DNA from: an uncultured Solirubrobacterales bacterium
GTDB taxonomy: Bacteria; Actinomycetota; Thermoleophilia; Solirubrobacterales; JACPNS01
Length of the DNA: 64,000 nt
NCBI GenBank assembly: GCA_937128795.1
Contig: CAKZMQ010000010.1
Location: 1 to 64,000, forward strand
Direction of reading: 5' to 3'
The position numbers and the translations under genes are program-made. Shown here piece after piece: positions 26,793 through 38,052 of the stretch. The notes under the pieces were generated by a model, which worked only from the letters and a program-made list of their open reading frames with translations, searched no databases and was not told the DNA's origin. Numbering within the stretch: the stretch's first letter is position 1; every line of letters begins with the position of its first letter.

Positions 26793-27284
26793 CTACTTGC
26801 GCTGCTTGCGCGGGAACACGTCCCGCGTCAGCGAGGTCACGCGATCGAGGAACAGCAGCCCGTCGAGGTGATCTATTTCGTGCAGCACGCAGCGCGCTTC
26901 GAAACCATCGAAGACGAGCTCGTCCGAGCCGCGGACGCGCACCGTTGCGGTTTCGGCACGGGCGACGTTCGCGGTCAGCTGGGGAATCGACAGGCATCCC
27001 TCGCGGGCGATCTCGTGACCCTCGCTGGCGGTCACCTCCGGATCGACCAACGTCGTCAGTCCGTGCACACTCGGCGGCGCCTTCTTGTGATTGGAGAGGT
27101 CGATCACCGCCACGCGGAACTCATATCCGATCTGCGGTGCTGCGATACCGACGCAGCCTGGGAATGAGCGCATCGTGTCCGTCAGGTCAGTGATCACCGA
27201 TTTCAGCGCTTCCCCCTCGGGCGCGGGAGCACATACCCGCTTGAGCAGCGGGTCGGGATAGAGCAGGACCTTGCGGACTGCCAT
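26793..27284 (-). CDS. def: Peptide deformylase, 163 aa
   Basis: It removes the formyl group from the N-terminal methionine of nascent proteins and needs a divalent metal. All three metal-site motifs are visible: GCVGIAAPQ (GxGxAAxQ motif with Cys in place of the usual second residue), EGCLSIP (metal Cys) and HEIDHLDG (two metal His and catalytic Glu). The ATG before AVRKVLLYPDPLL is a normal deformylase start; a longer frame overlaps the ACT gene. It lies 13 bp downstream of the ACT-domain gene and is probably co-transcribed with it. Confidence 0.95.
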   Translation of the reverse strand: MAVRKVLLYPDPLLKRVCAPAPEGEALKSVITDLTDTMRSFPGCVGIAAPQIGYEFRVAVIDLSNHKKAPPSVHGLTTLVDPEVTASEGHEIAREGCLSIPQLTANVARAETATVRVRGSDELVFDGFEARCVLHEIDHLDGLLFLDRVTSLTRDVFPRKQRK

Positions 27285-27297
27285 CGCCGCGTGACCG

Positions 27298-27837
27298 CTA
27301 GAGGATGTCCTGGTCGAGCTCGCGCAGCGAAACCTCGACGCCTTGGCTGAGTGCCACACCATCGAGGTCGGCGGCGAGGGCAGACGGCTCGAGCGAGCCC
27401 GGGAGCGTCAACTCGCAGATCAGTGTGTAGACGGGAGCGTCTTCGCTGCCGACCACGCGCGTCGCGAGGTCGTCGATGTTGACCTCGCGCGCGGCCAACG
27501 CATCACAGACCGCCGCAACGATTCCGGGGTGATCGGCGCCATAGACGGTGAGCACGTGCGTTGGAGCAGGGCGGGCGTCGGCACCGCTGTCATCGATCGA
27601 CCTCAGCGTGGCCGATTCAAGGCCGAGCTCCTCGCGAACGCGGTCGAGCGCGGCGCGGAGGGCGTCGACGTCGGCATCCTCGGGCAACGTAACGAGCATC
27701 ATCACCGCGAACTGACCGCCGAGAATCGTCATTCGCGAGTCCTCGATGTTGGCATCGGCGCCGAACAAGGCGCGCGCGAGTGCTGCGGCGATTCCCGGTC
27801 GGTCGCGGCCGACCACAGCTACTGCGTATCCGCTCAT
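27298..27837 (-). CDS. Double ACT-domain protein (GcvR-like), 179 aa
   Basis: Two ACT modules are visible, about residues 1-85 (AVVGRDRPGIAAALARALF, SRMTILGGQFAVMMLV) and 95-175 (LTVYGADHPGIVAAVCDALA, VYTLICELTLP). Proteins with only paired ACT domains resemble the glycine-cleavage repressor GcvR and probably sense an amino acid. There is no DNA-binding or enzymatic domain, so a partner would be needed. The start ATG 27837 gives MSGYAVAVVG; longer readings add unrelated sequence. It lies upstream of def in the same apparent operon. Confidence 0.8.
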   Translation of the reverse strand: MSGYAVAVVGRDRPGIAAALARALFGADANIEDSRMTILGGQFAVMMLVTLPEDADVDALRAALDRVREELGLESATLRSIDDSGADARPAPTHVLTVYGADHPGIVAAVCDALAAREVNIDDLATRVVGSEDAPVYTLICELTLPGSLEPSALAADLDGVALSQGVEVSLRELDQDIL

Positions 27838-27914
27838 CGTGCGGCCAGCATAGATGAGCCGCACGGGGTGCGCTGCCCCCCGTGGACGATCGACCGCACC
27901 GATAGGATCGGCGC

Positions 27915-28715
27915 GTGCCCGACTCAGTGACCGACACTCAACCGGCCGTCGGCCGTCAGATGTCCGATGAAGAACTCGTCGTCGAAAACGCCCGGGGGCG
28001 GATCGTCGGCGTGATATCTGTCGCCACTGTCGCGGCGATGTCGGGGTATTTCTTCTGTCTTTGGCTGGTGCAGAAGGATCGAGCCGCCAAGCCCGATCAG
28101 GCGACCGACCTCGTGCTGATCAGCGACAACTCGGGTGTCTTCATCCTTGCGTTCTTCTTCCTGTCAGTGGGATCTCTCCTGCTTGCTCCAGTGTTGTTGC
28201 ATCTGGCGCTCGCAATCCGGTCGCGAGTACCGCGCGCACCGCGCTTGATTCCGATTCTCGCGGTCGCCGGGCCGGTGGCGGTCGCTATTTCGCTGCCCGC
28301 GTTCACCTTCGTGCAGGTTTCGATCGCAAACGACTTCGTCGACGGCACGATCAAGACAGTTGCCGAGGCAACCAGGCTCGCGCAGAGCGACGGACTCGAT
28401 ATCACCCGCTACATCTACCTCGTTGCGCAGCTGGTTCTGGCGGTCGCGTGGGCGATGGTCGGCATCTTTTCCGTGCGCGTTGGTCTGCTCACGAAAGTCG
28501 TCGGCTATGTCGCCGTCGCGATCGGCCTCGCGAGCGTGATCGCCGCGCCGCTCGCCGCGATCCTGTCGGTGTTCTGGATCGGCGCGGTTTCGATCATGCT
28601 GCTCGGACGCGGAACCCAGCGCCCGCCCGCATGGGCATTGGGTCGCGCGGTGTCGTGGCGTGAGATCACGGAGAAGGGCGAGGAAATCAGGCAGGAAGCC
28701 GCCGGCGGCGACTAG
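27915..28715 (+). CDS. Multi-pass membrane protein of unknown function, 266 aa
   Basis: GTG start, about 30 hydrophilic N-terminal residues, then roughly six transmembrane helices grouped as GVISVATVAAMSGYFFCLWL, a pair around GVFILAFFFLSVGSLLLAPV, ILAVAGPVAVAISLPAFTFV, LVAQLVLAVAWAMVGIFSV and the final VVGYVAVAIGLASVIAAPLA region. The short C-terminal tail is polar. A helix with VDGTIKTVAEATRLAQSDG between membrane spans may be extracytoplasmic. I do not recognise the family. It converges on acs with 7 bp between stops. Confidence 0.75.
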   Translation: MPDSVTDTQPAVGRQMSDEELVVENARGRIVGVISVATVAAMSGYFFCLWLVQKDRAAKPDQATDLVLISDNSGVFILAFFFLSVGSLLLAPVLLHLALAIRSRVPRAPRLIPILAVAGPVAVAISLPAFTFVQVSIANDFVDGTIKTVAEATRLAQSDGLDITRYIYLVAQLVLAVAWAMVGIFSVRVGLLTKVVGYVAVAIGLASVIAAPLAAILSVFWIGAVSIMLLGRGTQRPPAWALGRAVSWREITEKGEEIRQEAAGGD

Positions 28716-28722
28716 CGCGGCG

Positions 28723-30708
<1,986 letters not shown>

Positions 30709-30795
30709 GCAACCTCTCCCCATAGGTTTTTTCCAACTCGGCTCATCCTAAGCGCACAGACGTCCGCACGTCTCTGCCTTGCAGCCCGTCAACTA

Positions 30796-32430
30796 TTAAG
30801 CGCCGCGCGCCCGCTCTTCGTTGCGAATCTCGGCCATCAGGCGCTCCAGTCGCGGCTCCATTTCGCGATCAACGTGCGTCATCGCGCCTGCGACTGCTGG
30901 ATGGATGGCGTTGATCTGGTCCCACATGGCGTGGGCGACGGCTCGGTATGACGGGTGGCCTTCCCGGCCGGAGCGCAGTTCGATCAGCTGCATCGCCTCG
31001 CGGGCGTTGAGGTCGAGGATGTAACGCAAGCGGTAGGCCAAAGACAGCGCGTACGGTGCTTGGGCCTGCAGGCCGGCGTCCCACAGCCGCTCGTACTCGG
31101 CGCGGCTGGCTTCGAGCGCAGTGCGAAAGGCGTCGCCCACGCCGGCGCTGTCGAGCTCAGACGGAATCTCTGCACCGAGGTGCGGCGAAAGTGTTTGCCA
31201 CTGGCAGGTGAGCATCCGATGGCGTTGGAGGTCGCGAAATGCACCGTAATCGCTGACGATCTCGAAGCGATAGCGCAAGGATTCGTAGCCGCGACCGGGG
31301 CGGTGCCGGCGGTTCTCGCGGTCGCCAACCATGTCAGCGAGCAGCGCGGTCAGCTGCGTTTGGTCGAGGTCCGCCACGGCGGCCTGCGTTTGCGCCTCGC
31401 TCGCGCTCGCCGCCTCGAACAGCAACGACGTCGCAAGCCGCCGCTCGTCGCCCTCGTGATGCAGCAGGCGCACGTACGGCCCGACCGTGGATTCGTCCTC
31501 TGCCTCGCCAATACCGAGGCGATCGGCCCATTGTTCGCTTGAATGGCGAAGCGTTTGCAGATGCTCGACCCACCGTCCGCCCCGCTCGGGATTGTCGACG
31601 CGCTGGACGAAACTGGGGATCACTTTCTGCAGTTCGCCGAGAATCATCTGGCCATACCGCTGAGCCTCTGGCAGCGGCGAGGCCGCAAGGTGCAGCAGCA
31701 AGCTCTCGTAGGCCTGCCCGCTGGCGAACATGCCCATGTGCGAGAGCGATGACGCGGGCAGCAGACCACGCATCAGGTCGAGGGCCTTTGCCTTGACGGC
31801 ACGCATGTGCGCGGCGTCGTCGTCGGCGTCACCCTTCGGGTATTCGGAGGCGACCCAGGCAATCACCTTGGGCAGCGACTGTGAATAGGTCGAGAAGAGG
31901 AAATCCATCGTCTCTTCGTATGCGGGACCAAGCTCCGCGTCGCGGAAGTAGCGGTAGCCGCCCCCGACTCCGCCGCGAGAAACTCCCGCGTCGAGCGGAG
32001 CGTCGTAGGCGATGTAGCGGGTCGATTGCTCGAGATACGCGGCGAGACGGCCGCGCTGGAGGATCTTCGTCAGCACATTCGACACCCACTCGCAGGCGAT
32101 GTGGGCGCCGCCGAGCTGCGCAACTGAATCGTCGCCGTAGCCGAGGAAGATTCGCTTGTAGAGGTCGGCGGCGCGGTCGCCCTCGATGCCGTCGAAGGCA
32201 GCCGCGCTCGCAGCGTCCATGTCGGTGGCGAACTCGTCGAGAAACATCTGGCGCAAAGTGCCTCGATAACGCGAATACCGCGCAAACATCGCACCCTTGA
32301 CCGTCTCCGGCAGATTCACCAGACCAAATACCGGTAGGTCCGTGTTCGTGAAATATGGCTCGAGCAACGCGCGCTGATCGGCGGAAAAGCGCTCTCGCAC
32401 GATCGAAGGATCGACTGCTGATTCGGTCAT
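30796..32430 (-). CDS. Two-domain ThyX-like (FAD-dependent thymidylate synthase family) protein, 544 aa
   Basis: Canonical ThyX is about 220-250 aa; this protein is twice that and shows two ThyX-like halves. In the N-terminal half, ACEWVSNVLTKILQRGRLAA is followed by YLEQSTRY, a degenerate RHRxxSxNEqSxRY. In the C-terminal half, AFRDLQRHRMLTCQWQTLSP retains RHR. Neither half has the full motif in perfect form, so the site may be composite or the activity altered. Flavin-dependent methylation of dUMP is the family reaction; I infer it only cautiously. I start at ATG 32430 (MTESAVD) because GGGGAA precedes it; earlier in-frame ATGs lie partly inside a hairpin. Confidence 0.72.
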   Translation of the reverse strand: MTESAVDPSIVRERFSADQRALLEPYFTNTDLPVFGLVNLPETVKGAMFARYSRYRGTLRQMFLDEFATDMDAASAAAFDGIEGDRAADLYKRIFLGYGDDSVAQLGGAHIACEWVSNVLTKILQRGRLAAYLEQSTRYIAYDAPLDAGVSRGGVGGGYRYFRDAELGPAYEETMDFLFSTYSQSLPKVIAWVASEYPKGDADDDAAHMRAVKAKALDLMRGLLPASSLSHMGMFASGQAYESLLLHLAASPLPEAQRYGQMILGELQKVIPSFVQRVDNPERGGRWVEHLQTLRHSSEQWADRLGIGEAEDESTVGPYVRLLHHEGDERRLATSLLFEAASASEAQTQAAVADLDQTQLTALLADMVGDRENRRHRPGRGYESLRYRFEIVSDYGAFRDLQRHRMLTCQWQTLSPHLGAEIPSELDSAGVGDAFRTALEASRAEYERLWDAGLQAQAPYALSLAYRLRYILDLNAREAMQLIELRSGREGHPSYRAVAHAMWDQINAIHPAVAGAMTHVDREMEPRLERLMAEIRNEERARGA

Positions 32431-32458
32431 TTCAAGTTCCCCAACTGCCATCGCGTCG

Positions 32459-32499
32459 AGGGACATTTTCAGACGAGCCGGACGGCTGAAAATGTCCCT
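32459..32499 (-). repeat. 14-bp inverted repeat upstream of the ThyX-like gene
   Basis: AGGGACATTTTCAG and CTGAAAATGTCCCT pair perfectly around a 13-nt loop. It sits 30-70 bp after the diguanylate cyclase stop and ends about 29 bp before the chosen ThyX-like start, so it could be a terminator without U tract or a 5'-leader control hairpin. Confidence 0.75.
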
Positions 32500-32528
32500 G
32501 CAAAAGGGCCGATGAGAAGCTTATGGCG

Positions 32529-34832
32529 CTAGGCGTGGAGGCGGCCGTAGTCGCGCTGACGCGTCTCGACCTTCTCGTCATGCATCACGTTGTCGGCGCT
32601 GAGCATGAAGTCATCGACGGACTCGTGTGGTGCCCAACCGACCCAGCCGATGCTGGCCGTGGGGACGAGGTCCGGGCAGATGCGTAGGCGCGCGTGCTCG
32701 ACGGCGTCGCGCATTCGGGCAACGACCTGCTCGATGTGATCGCTCGTCTCGTTGGAGAAAAGAATGAAAAACTCGTCGCCGCCGCGGCGTGCAACCAACT
32801 CTTCGACGCGCACGGTCTCTGAAATCGCGCGCGCGACCGATTCGAGAACCTGGTCACCGACCGTGTGGTTGTAGCGATCGTTGACTTCCTTGAAGCGGTC
32901 GAGGTCGACCGTCACGAGCATCGGTCGACGTTCGAGCGACTTCGGATTGGCCGATTCGAGAGCGCCGCGCACACGAATTCGCAGGGCGCGCAGATTGGCC
33001 ACGCCGGTGAGTGCATCGACCTCGGAGAGTTCGCGATTTGTCCGAACGAAGCGACGAGTGACGCTTTGCACCTTGGTCAGAATCGACGCGCAGACGACAA
33101 TCACCGTCACCGTCACTGCGGCGCGGATTCCGCCGTCGGGATAGTTCGCGCCGACGGCAAAACCGATGTAGAGCGCACTGCTGACGACGAGAATGACCGA
33201 GGCAATACGCGGTCGCATGAAGTAGAACGCGTACAACGCGTAAACCGCGTATATGTCGATCAGAGCGGCGCCGCTGAGTCCGGCGGATGCGACCGCCACG
33301 GTTGTGAGCGCGATCGAGACGGCGAAACCGAGCGGGATGTACTTGCTCGGCGATTTCCTACGCGCGGCCTCGAAACAAATCGCGCCGACTGCGAACATCG
33401 CCAGACCAACGCCAACGCCGGTGATGGTGGAGATCGGAGCCAGCTGCCCGCTGGCGGTCAGTATCGCGATCGCAGCGCCGCCCAACGCCACTGATACACC
33501 GCAGTACGCCCAAATCGGGTGCAGGTTCGCGACGTCACGCCGGACGCGTTGGTTGATCGCGTTGAAGCGCGCAGGCCCGCCCTTCGACGGGCGTGCGAAT
33601 GCGCGGTTTACCGCTGCGGCAACCGACCGCATGGCTGCATCGCGGTCTGTGATGCGGACGACGGTGGCGCCGCCATTGGAGTTCGCGGCCATCGCGGCCG
33701 CTGCCGCCGCACGTCCACCAGTGCTCTCGTGAAATGCGCTCTTGCGCGCGTGAAGTTCGTCGTCGGCGCGTTGCAGAACCGAGGCGATTGTGTCACCGGG
33801 CTGCGACTGCACCCAGGCCACGCTTCCGCTCGGGGTTACGTCTGGGCAGGTCGACCTGCGTGCGCGTTCGATTGCGAGTTCGAAGCGCGACGTCATTTCC
33901 TGGAGGTCCGCGCCGTCCGGGTTCGCAACCAGCACGGAGAACTCATCACCGCCGCGACGCGCCACGAGATCCTCCGCACGGACCTCCTGATCGAGCGCGA
34001 TCGCGACGGCCTTGAGCACGCGGTCCCCTGTCGAATGGCCGAAGTTGTCGTTCACCAGTTTGAAGTTGTCGAGGTCGATGGCGAACAGAGCGAACGGCTG
34101 CCCGGCCCCGAACGGCTTGCCGAGCGCCTCGGTCAACCGTTCGCGCAGGCGGCGCGTATTCGCGATCCCGGTCAGCGCGTCGGTGTAGGCGAGCATGCGG
34201 TTGGCGCGAGCAAGCGCCCGCGTGCCGTGCTCGGCGAGCATGAATGACGCGACCAGCATCACGATTGCGCCGACGGTGATGATCGCGTGGGCTACCCGCG
34301 CGGGGCCCGGCGTGACCAGCAATACGATGAACATCGCCGCCGTAACCACGATCACATAGGGCGCGGCAAAACGTCTGCCGTAGATGAAGGTTGGCGTGAT
34401 CAGCACGAACATCGGCATCAGGACGAACGCTTGCCGCAGGTCGCCCGCAACGAACGCACCAACGAGAAAGATTCCCAGTCCGAAGCCGAGCCGCATGTGC
34501 GTGGCCCAATCGGCATTCATCAGGTAGCGGGCGCCGACGACCGACAGCATGGCGAGCAGGATCGCGAAACCGCCGAGAATCGTCACGCCGGTAGGAACGA
34601 GGTCCGGGCGCCAGAGTCCGGCGGCCACCGTGACCAATCCACCGACGCCGTAGAGCAAGATCGACGCATACCAGCCGGTCTTTGCCGAGAGACCAATCTC
34701 GGCGAGTTCTTCGTTCACATCAGCGGCGCCTTCGAGGCGGAGAGCTGCGTTGCGCTCCTCCGTCTTGTTGCCGCCTGATGCCAGGTCGGCCAGCCCGTGC
34801 TGAGCCACGGCTGTTGATCCAGTGTCGGTCAT
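32529..34832 (-). CDS. Membrane diguanylate cyclase with two tandem TM-GGDEF modules, 767 aa
   Basis: It would make cyclic di-GMP from two GTP. The order is a soluble N-terminal tail, about six transmembrane helices (about 52-215), GGDEF-1 (about 230-380, LFAIDLDNFKLVNDNFGHST and ARRGGDEFSVLV), a linker, a second six-helix block (about 440-590), then GGDEF-2 (about 610-760, VDLDRFKEVNDRYNHT and ARRGGDEFFILF). Both catalytic loops are intact. The two halves share architecture and look like an internal duplication fused in one chain, so GGDEF dimerisation could be intramolecular. The start ATG 34832 follows noncoding sequence. No phosphodiesterase (EAL/HD-GYP) is linked and no c-di-GMP riboswitch is seen nearby. 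Confidence 0.9.
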   Translation of the reverse strand: MTDTGSTAVAQHGLADLASGGNKTEERNAALRLEGAADVNEELAEIGLSAKTGWYASILLYGVGGLVTVAAGLWRPDLVPTGVTILGGFAILLAMLSVVGARYLMNADWATHMRLGFGLGIFLVGAFVAGDLRQAFVLMPMFVLITPTFIYGRRFAAPYVIVVTAAMFIVLLVTPGPARVAHAIITVGAIVMLVASFMLAEHGTRALARANRMLAYTDALTGIANTRRLRERLTEALGKPFGAGQPFALFAIDLDNFKLVNDNFGHSTGDRVLKAVAIALDQEVRAEDLVARRGGDEFSVLVANPDGADLQEMTSRFELAIERARRSTCPDVTPSGSVAWVQSQPGDTIASVLQRADDELHARKSAFHESTGGRAAAAAAMAANSNGGATVVRITDRDAAMRSVAAAVNRAFARPSKGGPARFNAINQRVRRDVANLHPIWAYCGVSVALGGAAIAILTASGQLAPISTITGVGVGLAMFAVGAICFEAARRKSPSKYIPLGFAVSIALTTVAVASAGLSGAALIDIYAVYALYAFYFMRPRIASVILVVSSALYIGFAVGANYPDGGIRAAVTVTVIVVCASILTKVQSVTRRFVRTNRELSEVDALTGVANLRALRIRVRGALESANPKSLERRPMLVTVDLDRFKEVNDRYNHTVGDQVLESVARAISETVRVEELVARRGGDEFFILFSNETSDHIEQVVARMRDAVEHARLRICPDLVPTASIGWVGWAPHESVDDFMLSADNVMHDEKVETRQRDYGRLHA

Positions 34833-34986
34833 TACGGGGCTTATCGTCCCGCCGCTGCGCGTTGCTTGACAGCAAAAATCCGGGAAATCCGTCAAATTGG
34901 ACCATTACCCCGCATGGTGCAGGGAAATACTGGTTTCTGTATGGGGTCGACACCCGTCGAACGTATGTCTAGTTTTTGACGTATCG

Positions 34987-36528
34987 CTAGTTGCTGAGCG
35001 AGAAAAACGCCTCCGCGGCATCTGTTGCGAGGTCCAAGAGCGGCTGCGGCCATACACCAATGACGATGCTCGCAAGAGCGGCCAAAACGGCAATCGCTAC
35101 GAGTTCCGGGAACCTGCCGGCTCCACCTTCTGTAGCTGCCCCAGCGACCGCTGCGACGCGACCCGGACGACCGGTTCGCTTCGCCACCGGACGCATCCAC
35201 ATCGCAGCGACCACGCGCAAGTAGTACGCAAGCGACAATGCGGAGCCGAGCACGAGCACAACGGCCAGCCAGGCGTATCTACCGTCGATCGCCGACTCGA
35301 TCAGGAACAGTTTTCCCACGAACCCGGCGGTGATCGGCAGCCCGGCGAGTGTGATCATGCTGATCGTCATCGACCAAGCCATGACCGGCGCTTCGCGTCC
35401 GAGATTTCGCATGCCCGTCAGCCCGTCGCCGAGGCCGGCACGCTCGCGCGAAATGATCACTGCGAACGGCCCGACGTTCATCAACAGATAAACGAGCAGG
35501 TAAAAAACCGTCGCACGCGCGCCCAGCGCCGTACCGACGACGACACCGATCAGCAGATATCCGGCCTGCGCCACGCCGGAGTAGGCGAGCATACGCTTGA
35601 GCGATTCTTGGCCGAGGGCGCCGAGATTTCCGACAAGAATCGTCACCGCGGCGAGCACGGCCAGCAGCGGCGCCCAGTCGTGGTAAAGCGGTAGAAAGGC
35701 TTCGCCGGTCAGGCGCAGCAGCAACCCGAAGGTTGCCGCCTTTGTGGCAACCGACATGAACGCGGTGATCGGAGTCGGGGCACCCTCGTAAACGTCTGGC
35801 GTCCACTGGTGGAACGGCGCGATCGAGGCCTTGAACGCGACGCCGACGAGCGTCAACCCGACACCGACCAGCAGCAGTGCATCATCGGCCAGATTGCCGG
35901 TGGCGATCGCCTTGCCGATCTCTGCATAGCCGGTGCTGCCGGTGGCACCGAACACGAACGCGAGCCCATAAAGCAATGTGACCGAGCCGAGCGACCCGAT
36001 GATCAGGTATTTCACACCCGACTCGAGTGAGCGGTTGCGCCGTAGGTCTGCCCCACACAACACGTAGAGCGGGATCGAGAATAATTCGAGCGCAAGGAAC
36101 AGCGTGACGAGATTCTGTGAGGCGACGAGCAAAGTCATTCCGAGCACGGCAGAGAGCAGCAGCGCGTAGAACTCGCCCGAACCCGCTTCTCTAACGGTCG
36201 AACCACGCCACGCGAGAACGGTCGCGACGAGCGCCGCGGTAATGATCAGCAGCGAGAAGACGACGGCCAGGTCGTCGATCCGAAGTGACCCGCTGAGCAA
36301 CAGCTCTGGGGGTTCATTCAGCTGAATCGCAAACAGCACGAGCGATGCGAGCAGTCCTGAGGTGGCGACGATCGGCGTCAAAGCGCGCTGCACGAAGCGA
36401 CCCGGGAACATCGAGACGATAAGCGTCAGCACCGCACCGCCTGCGAGCACGAGGAACGGCAACAGCGTTTCGTACTCGATCGGCGGCGACGTCGCCGCGC
36501 CGAGCACGTTCAGTGCAGCTGCGGTCAT
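34987..36528 (-). CDS. nuoN: NADH-quinone oxidoreductase subunit N, 513 aa
   Basis: Antiporter-like membrane subunit of complex I, with about 14 helices. Typical segments are FSLLIITAALVATVLAW, LELFSIPLYVLCG (conserved Glu), the Lys-containing VKYLIIGSLGSV and KASIAPFHQWTPDVYEGAPT helix region, and KRMLAYSGVAQAGY. It helps couple quinone reduction to proton pumping. It is the last gene of the nuo operon and overlaps nuoM by 4 bp. The C-terminus carries an extra small helix (ATDAAEAFFSLSN). The 154 bp between its stop and the diguanylate cyclase start hold no recognised element. Confidence 0.95.
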   Translation of the reverse strand: MTAAALNVLGAATSPPIEYETLLPFLVLAGGAVLTLIVSMFPGRFVQRALTPIVATSGLLASLVLFAIQLNEPPELLLSGSLRIDDLAVVFSLLIITAALVATVLAWRGSTVREAGSGEFYALLLSAVLGMTLLVASQNLVTLFLALELFSIPLYVLCGADLRRNRSLESGVKYLIIGSLGSVTLLYGLAFVFGATGSTGYAEIGKAIATGNLADDALLLVGVGLTLVGVAFKASIAPFHQWTPDVYEGAPTPITAFMSVATKAATFGLLLRLTGEAFLPLYHDWAPLLAVLAAVTILVGNLGALGQESLKRMLAYSGVAQAGYLLIGVVVGTALGARATVFYLLVYLLMNVGPFAVIISRERAGLGDGLTGMRNLGREAPVMAWSMTISMITLAGLPITAGFVGKLFLIESAIDGRYAWLAVVLVLGSALSLAYYLRVVAAMWMRPVAKRTGRPGRVAAVAGAATEGGAGRFPELVAIAVLAALASIVIGVWPQPLLDLATDAAEAFFSLSN

Positions 36529-38042
36529 TCGTCCGCCTCCTTGCTCACCGCGGCGCCACCGCCGCCAGCCACTGCGGTGCTCGGCTGGTAGGCCTCAACG
36601 GTGAATTCTGCGTTCGGCTCGATGCGCTCGACGACGAACTGTGGGTAGACCGCGAGCGCCAGTACCGCCAGCACCGCGGGCAGCAGAAGGCCGAACTCCG
36701 TCGCGTTCAGTTCTCGCGACCTTCCCTCGGCGTGCTCGCGATTGTGCATCGACTTTTGGAACATACGGATCATGTAGACGGCCGCCAACGGCACGCCGAT
36801 GGTTGCGATCGCGCCATACACGAACTGGTCGCTGAGAGCGCCGAAGATGATGTAGAGCTCACCGACGAAGTTCGCGGACCCGGGCATCGCAAGCGTCGCC
36901 AGCGCGACGATCAGGAACATCACCGCGAAGATCGGAGCGCTGCGGGCAAGACCGCCCATCTCGGACAGTCGCTCGCTATTGCTGCGCGCCGCCAGAAAGC
37001 CGATCACGAGCATCAATCCGACGACGACGATGCCGTGGTTGAGCATCTGCAGCAGCGCGCCCTCTGCGCCCTTGGCATCAAGTACAAAGATCCCTAGCAA
37101 CACAAATCCGATCTGCGCAACTGACGAGTATCCGACGACCATGCGCGCCTCGTCCTGGCTGAAGGCCATCACCGAGCCGTAGATGATCGCGATGATCGCC
37201 AGCACGAGCAAGACGTGTTGAAAGTTGTTTGCGGCGTCGGGCATCAGTGGCAGCACGACGCGCAAGAACCCGTACGCGCCGAGTTTCGCCACAACCGCCG
37301 AGAGCACGACCAGCACCGGCAGCGGCGTGGATCGGTAGGTGATCGGCATCCAGCCATGGAGCGGCGGAATCGGCATCTTGATCAGCAGGGCCAGGGCAAA
37401 CCCGGCGAAGATCCAACCCTGCGTCGACCCGCCGACAGGCGCCGCCGCAAGGTCGCTCAATAGAAAGCTGATCTCGGTCTGGTTCTGGTACGACGAGATC
37501 ACGCCATAGGCCACCGCGCCGACGAGCATCAGCAGGCTGCCGGCCAACGTGTAGATCATGAACGTGCCGGTGGCGCGTCGACGGTCGCCTTCGCCCCACA
37601 TGCCGATCAGGAAGTAGAACGGAATCAGCAGCAGGTCGAAGAAAAGGATGAAGAGGATCAAGTCCTGCGCAACGAAGGCGCCGATCGTGCCGGCCTCAGC
37701 GAGCGCCAGCATCGCGTAGAACATTCGCGGCTGCTCCCACTCCTTCGTTGCCGCCCAGAACGTTGCGATCGCCCAGGCGAAGACGGTCAGGGCCACCATG
37801 AATATGTTCAGCCCGTCGATTCCGAGCGCGTAGTGGATGCCGAGTTCTTCGATCCAGATCTCGTCGACGTAGGCCTGTAGCTCGACGCCGACCTGGAAGT
37901 CGATCAGGATCGGCACGAGGAAACCGATCTGGACGAGCGTCATCACCGCGGCGATCTGGCCGACCTGCTTCACAGGTGCGAGCGCCGCAATCGTGGCACC
38001 AATCAGCGGCAGGAGAATGAGAAGTGTGAGTGCCGAGTTCAT
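36525..38042 (-). CDS. nuoM: NADH-quinone oxidoreductase subunit M, 505 aa
   Basis: Second antiporter-like subunit of complex I. Core motifs are ALAEAGTIGAFVAQDLILF (conserved Glu), FFDLLLIPFYFLIGMWG, IKMPIPPLHGWMPITY with the broken-helix Lys and His, and VGYSSVAQIGFVLLG. About 14 helices, standard length. It begins with GLN-like MNSALTLLILLPLIGA and overlaps nuoN by 4 bp; nuoL is 10 bp upstream. The last about 30 residues are polar and Gly/Ala rich. Confidence 0.96.
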   Translation of the reverse strand: MNSALTLLILLPLIGATIAALAPVKQVGQIAAVMTLVQIGFLVPILIDFQVGVELQAYVDEIWIEELGIHYALGIDGLNIFMVALTVFAWAIATFWAATKEWEQPRMFYAMLALAEAGTIGAFVAQDLILFILFFDLLLIPFYFLIGMWGEGDRRRATGTFMIYTLAGSLLMLVGAVAYGVISSYQNQTEISFLLSDLAAAPVGGSTQGWIFAGFALALLIKMPIPPLHGWMPITYRSTPLPVLVVLSAVVAKLGAYGFLRVVLPLMPDAANNFQHVLLVLAIIAIIYGSVMAFSQDEARMVVGYSSVAQIGFVLLGIFVLDAKGAEGALLQMLNHGIVVVGLMLVIGFLAARSNSERLSEMGGLARSAPIFAVMFLIVALATLAMPGSANFVGELYIIFGALSDQFVYGAIATIGVPLAAVYMIRMFQKSMHNREHAEGRSRELNATEFGLLLPAVLAVLALAVYPQFVVERIEPNAEFTVEAYQPSTAVAGGGGAAVSKEADE

Positions 38043-38052
38043 CCGCCCACGC

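Noticed and set aside
34833-34986. A c-di-GMP (GEMM) riboswitch before the diguanylate cyclase
   Set aside because: I found no GEMM core or tetraloop-receptor pattern on the minus strand in this 154-bp interval.
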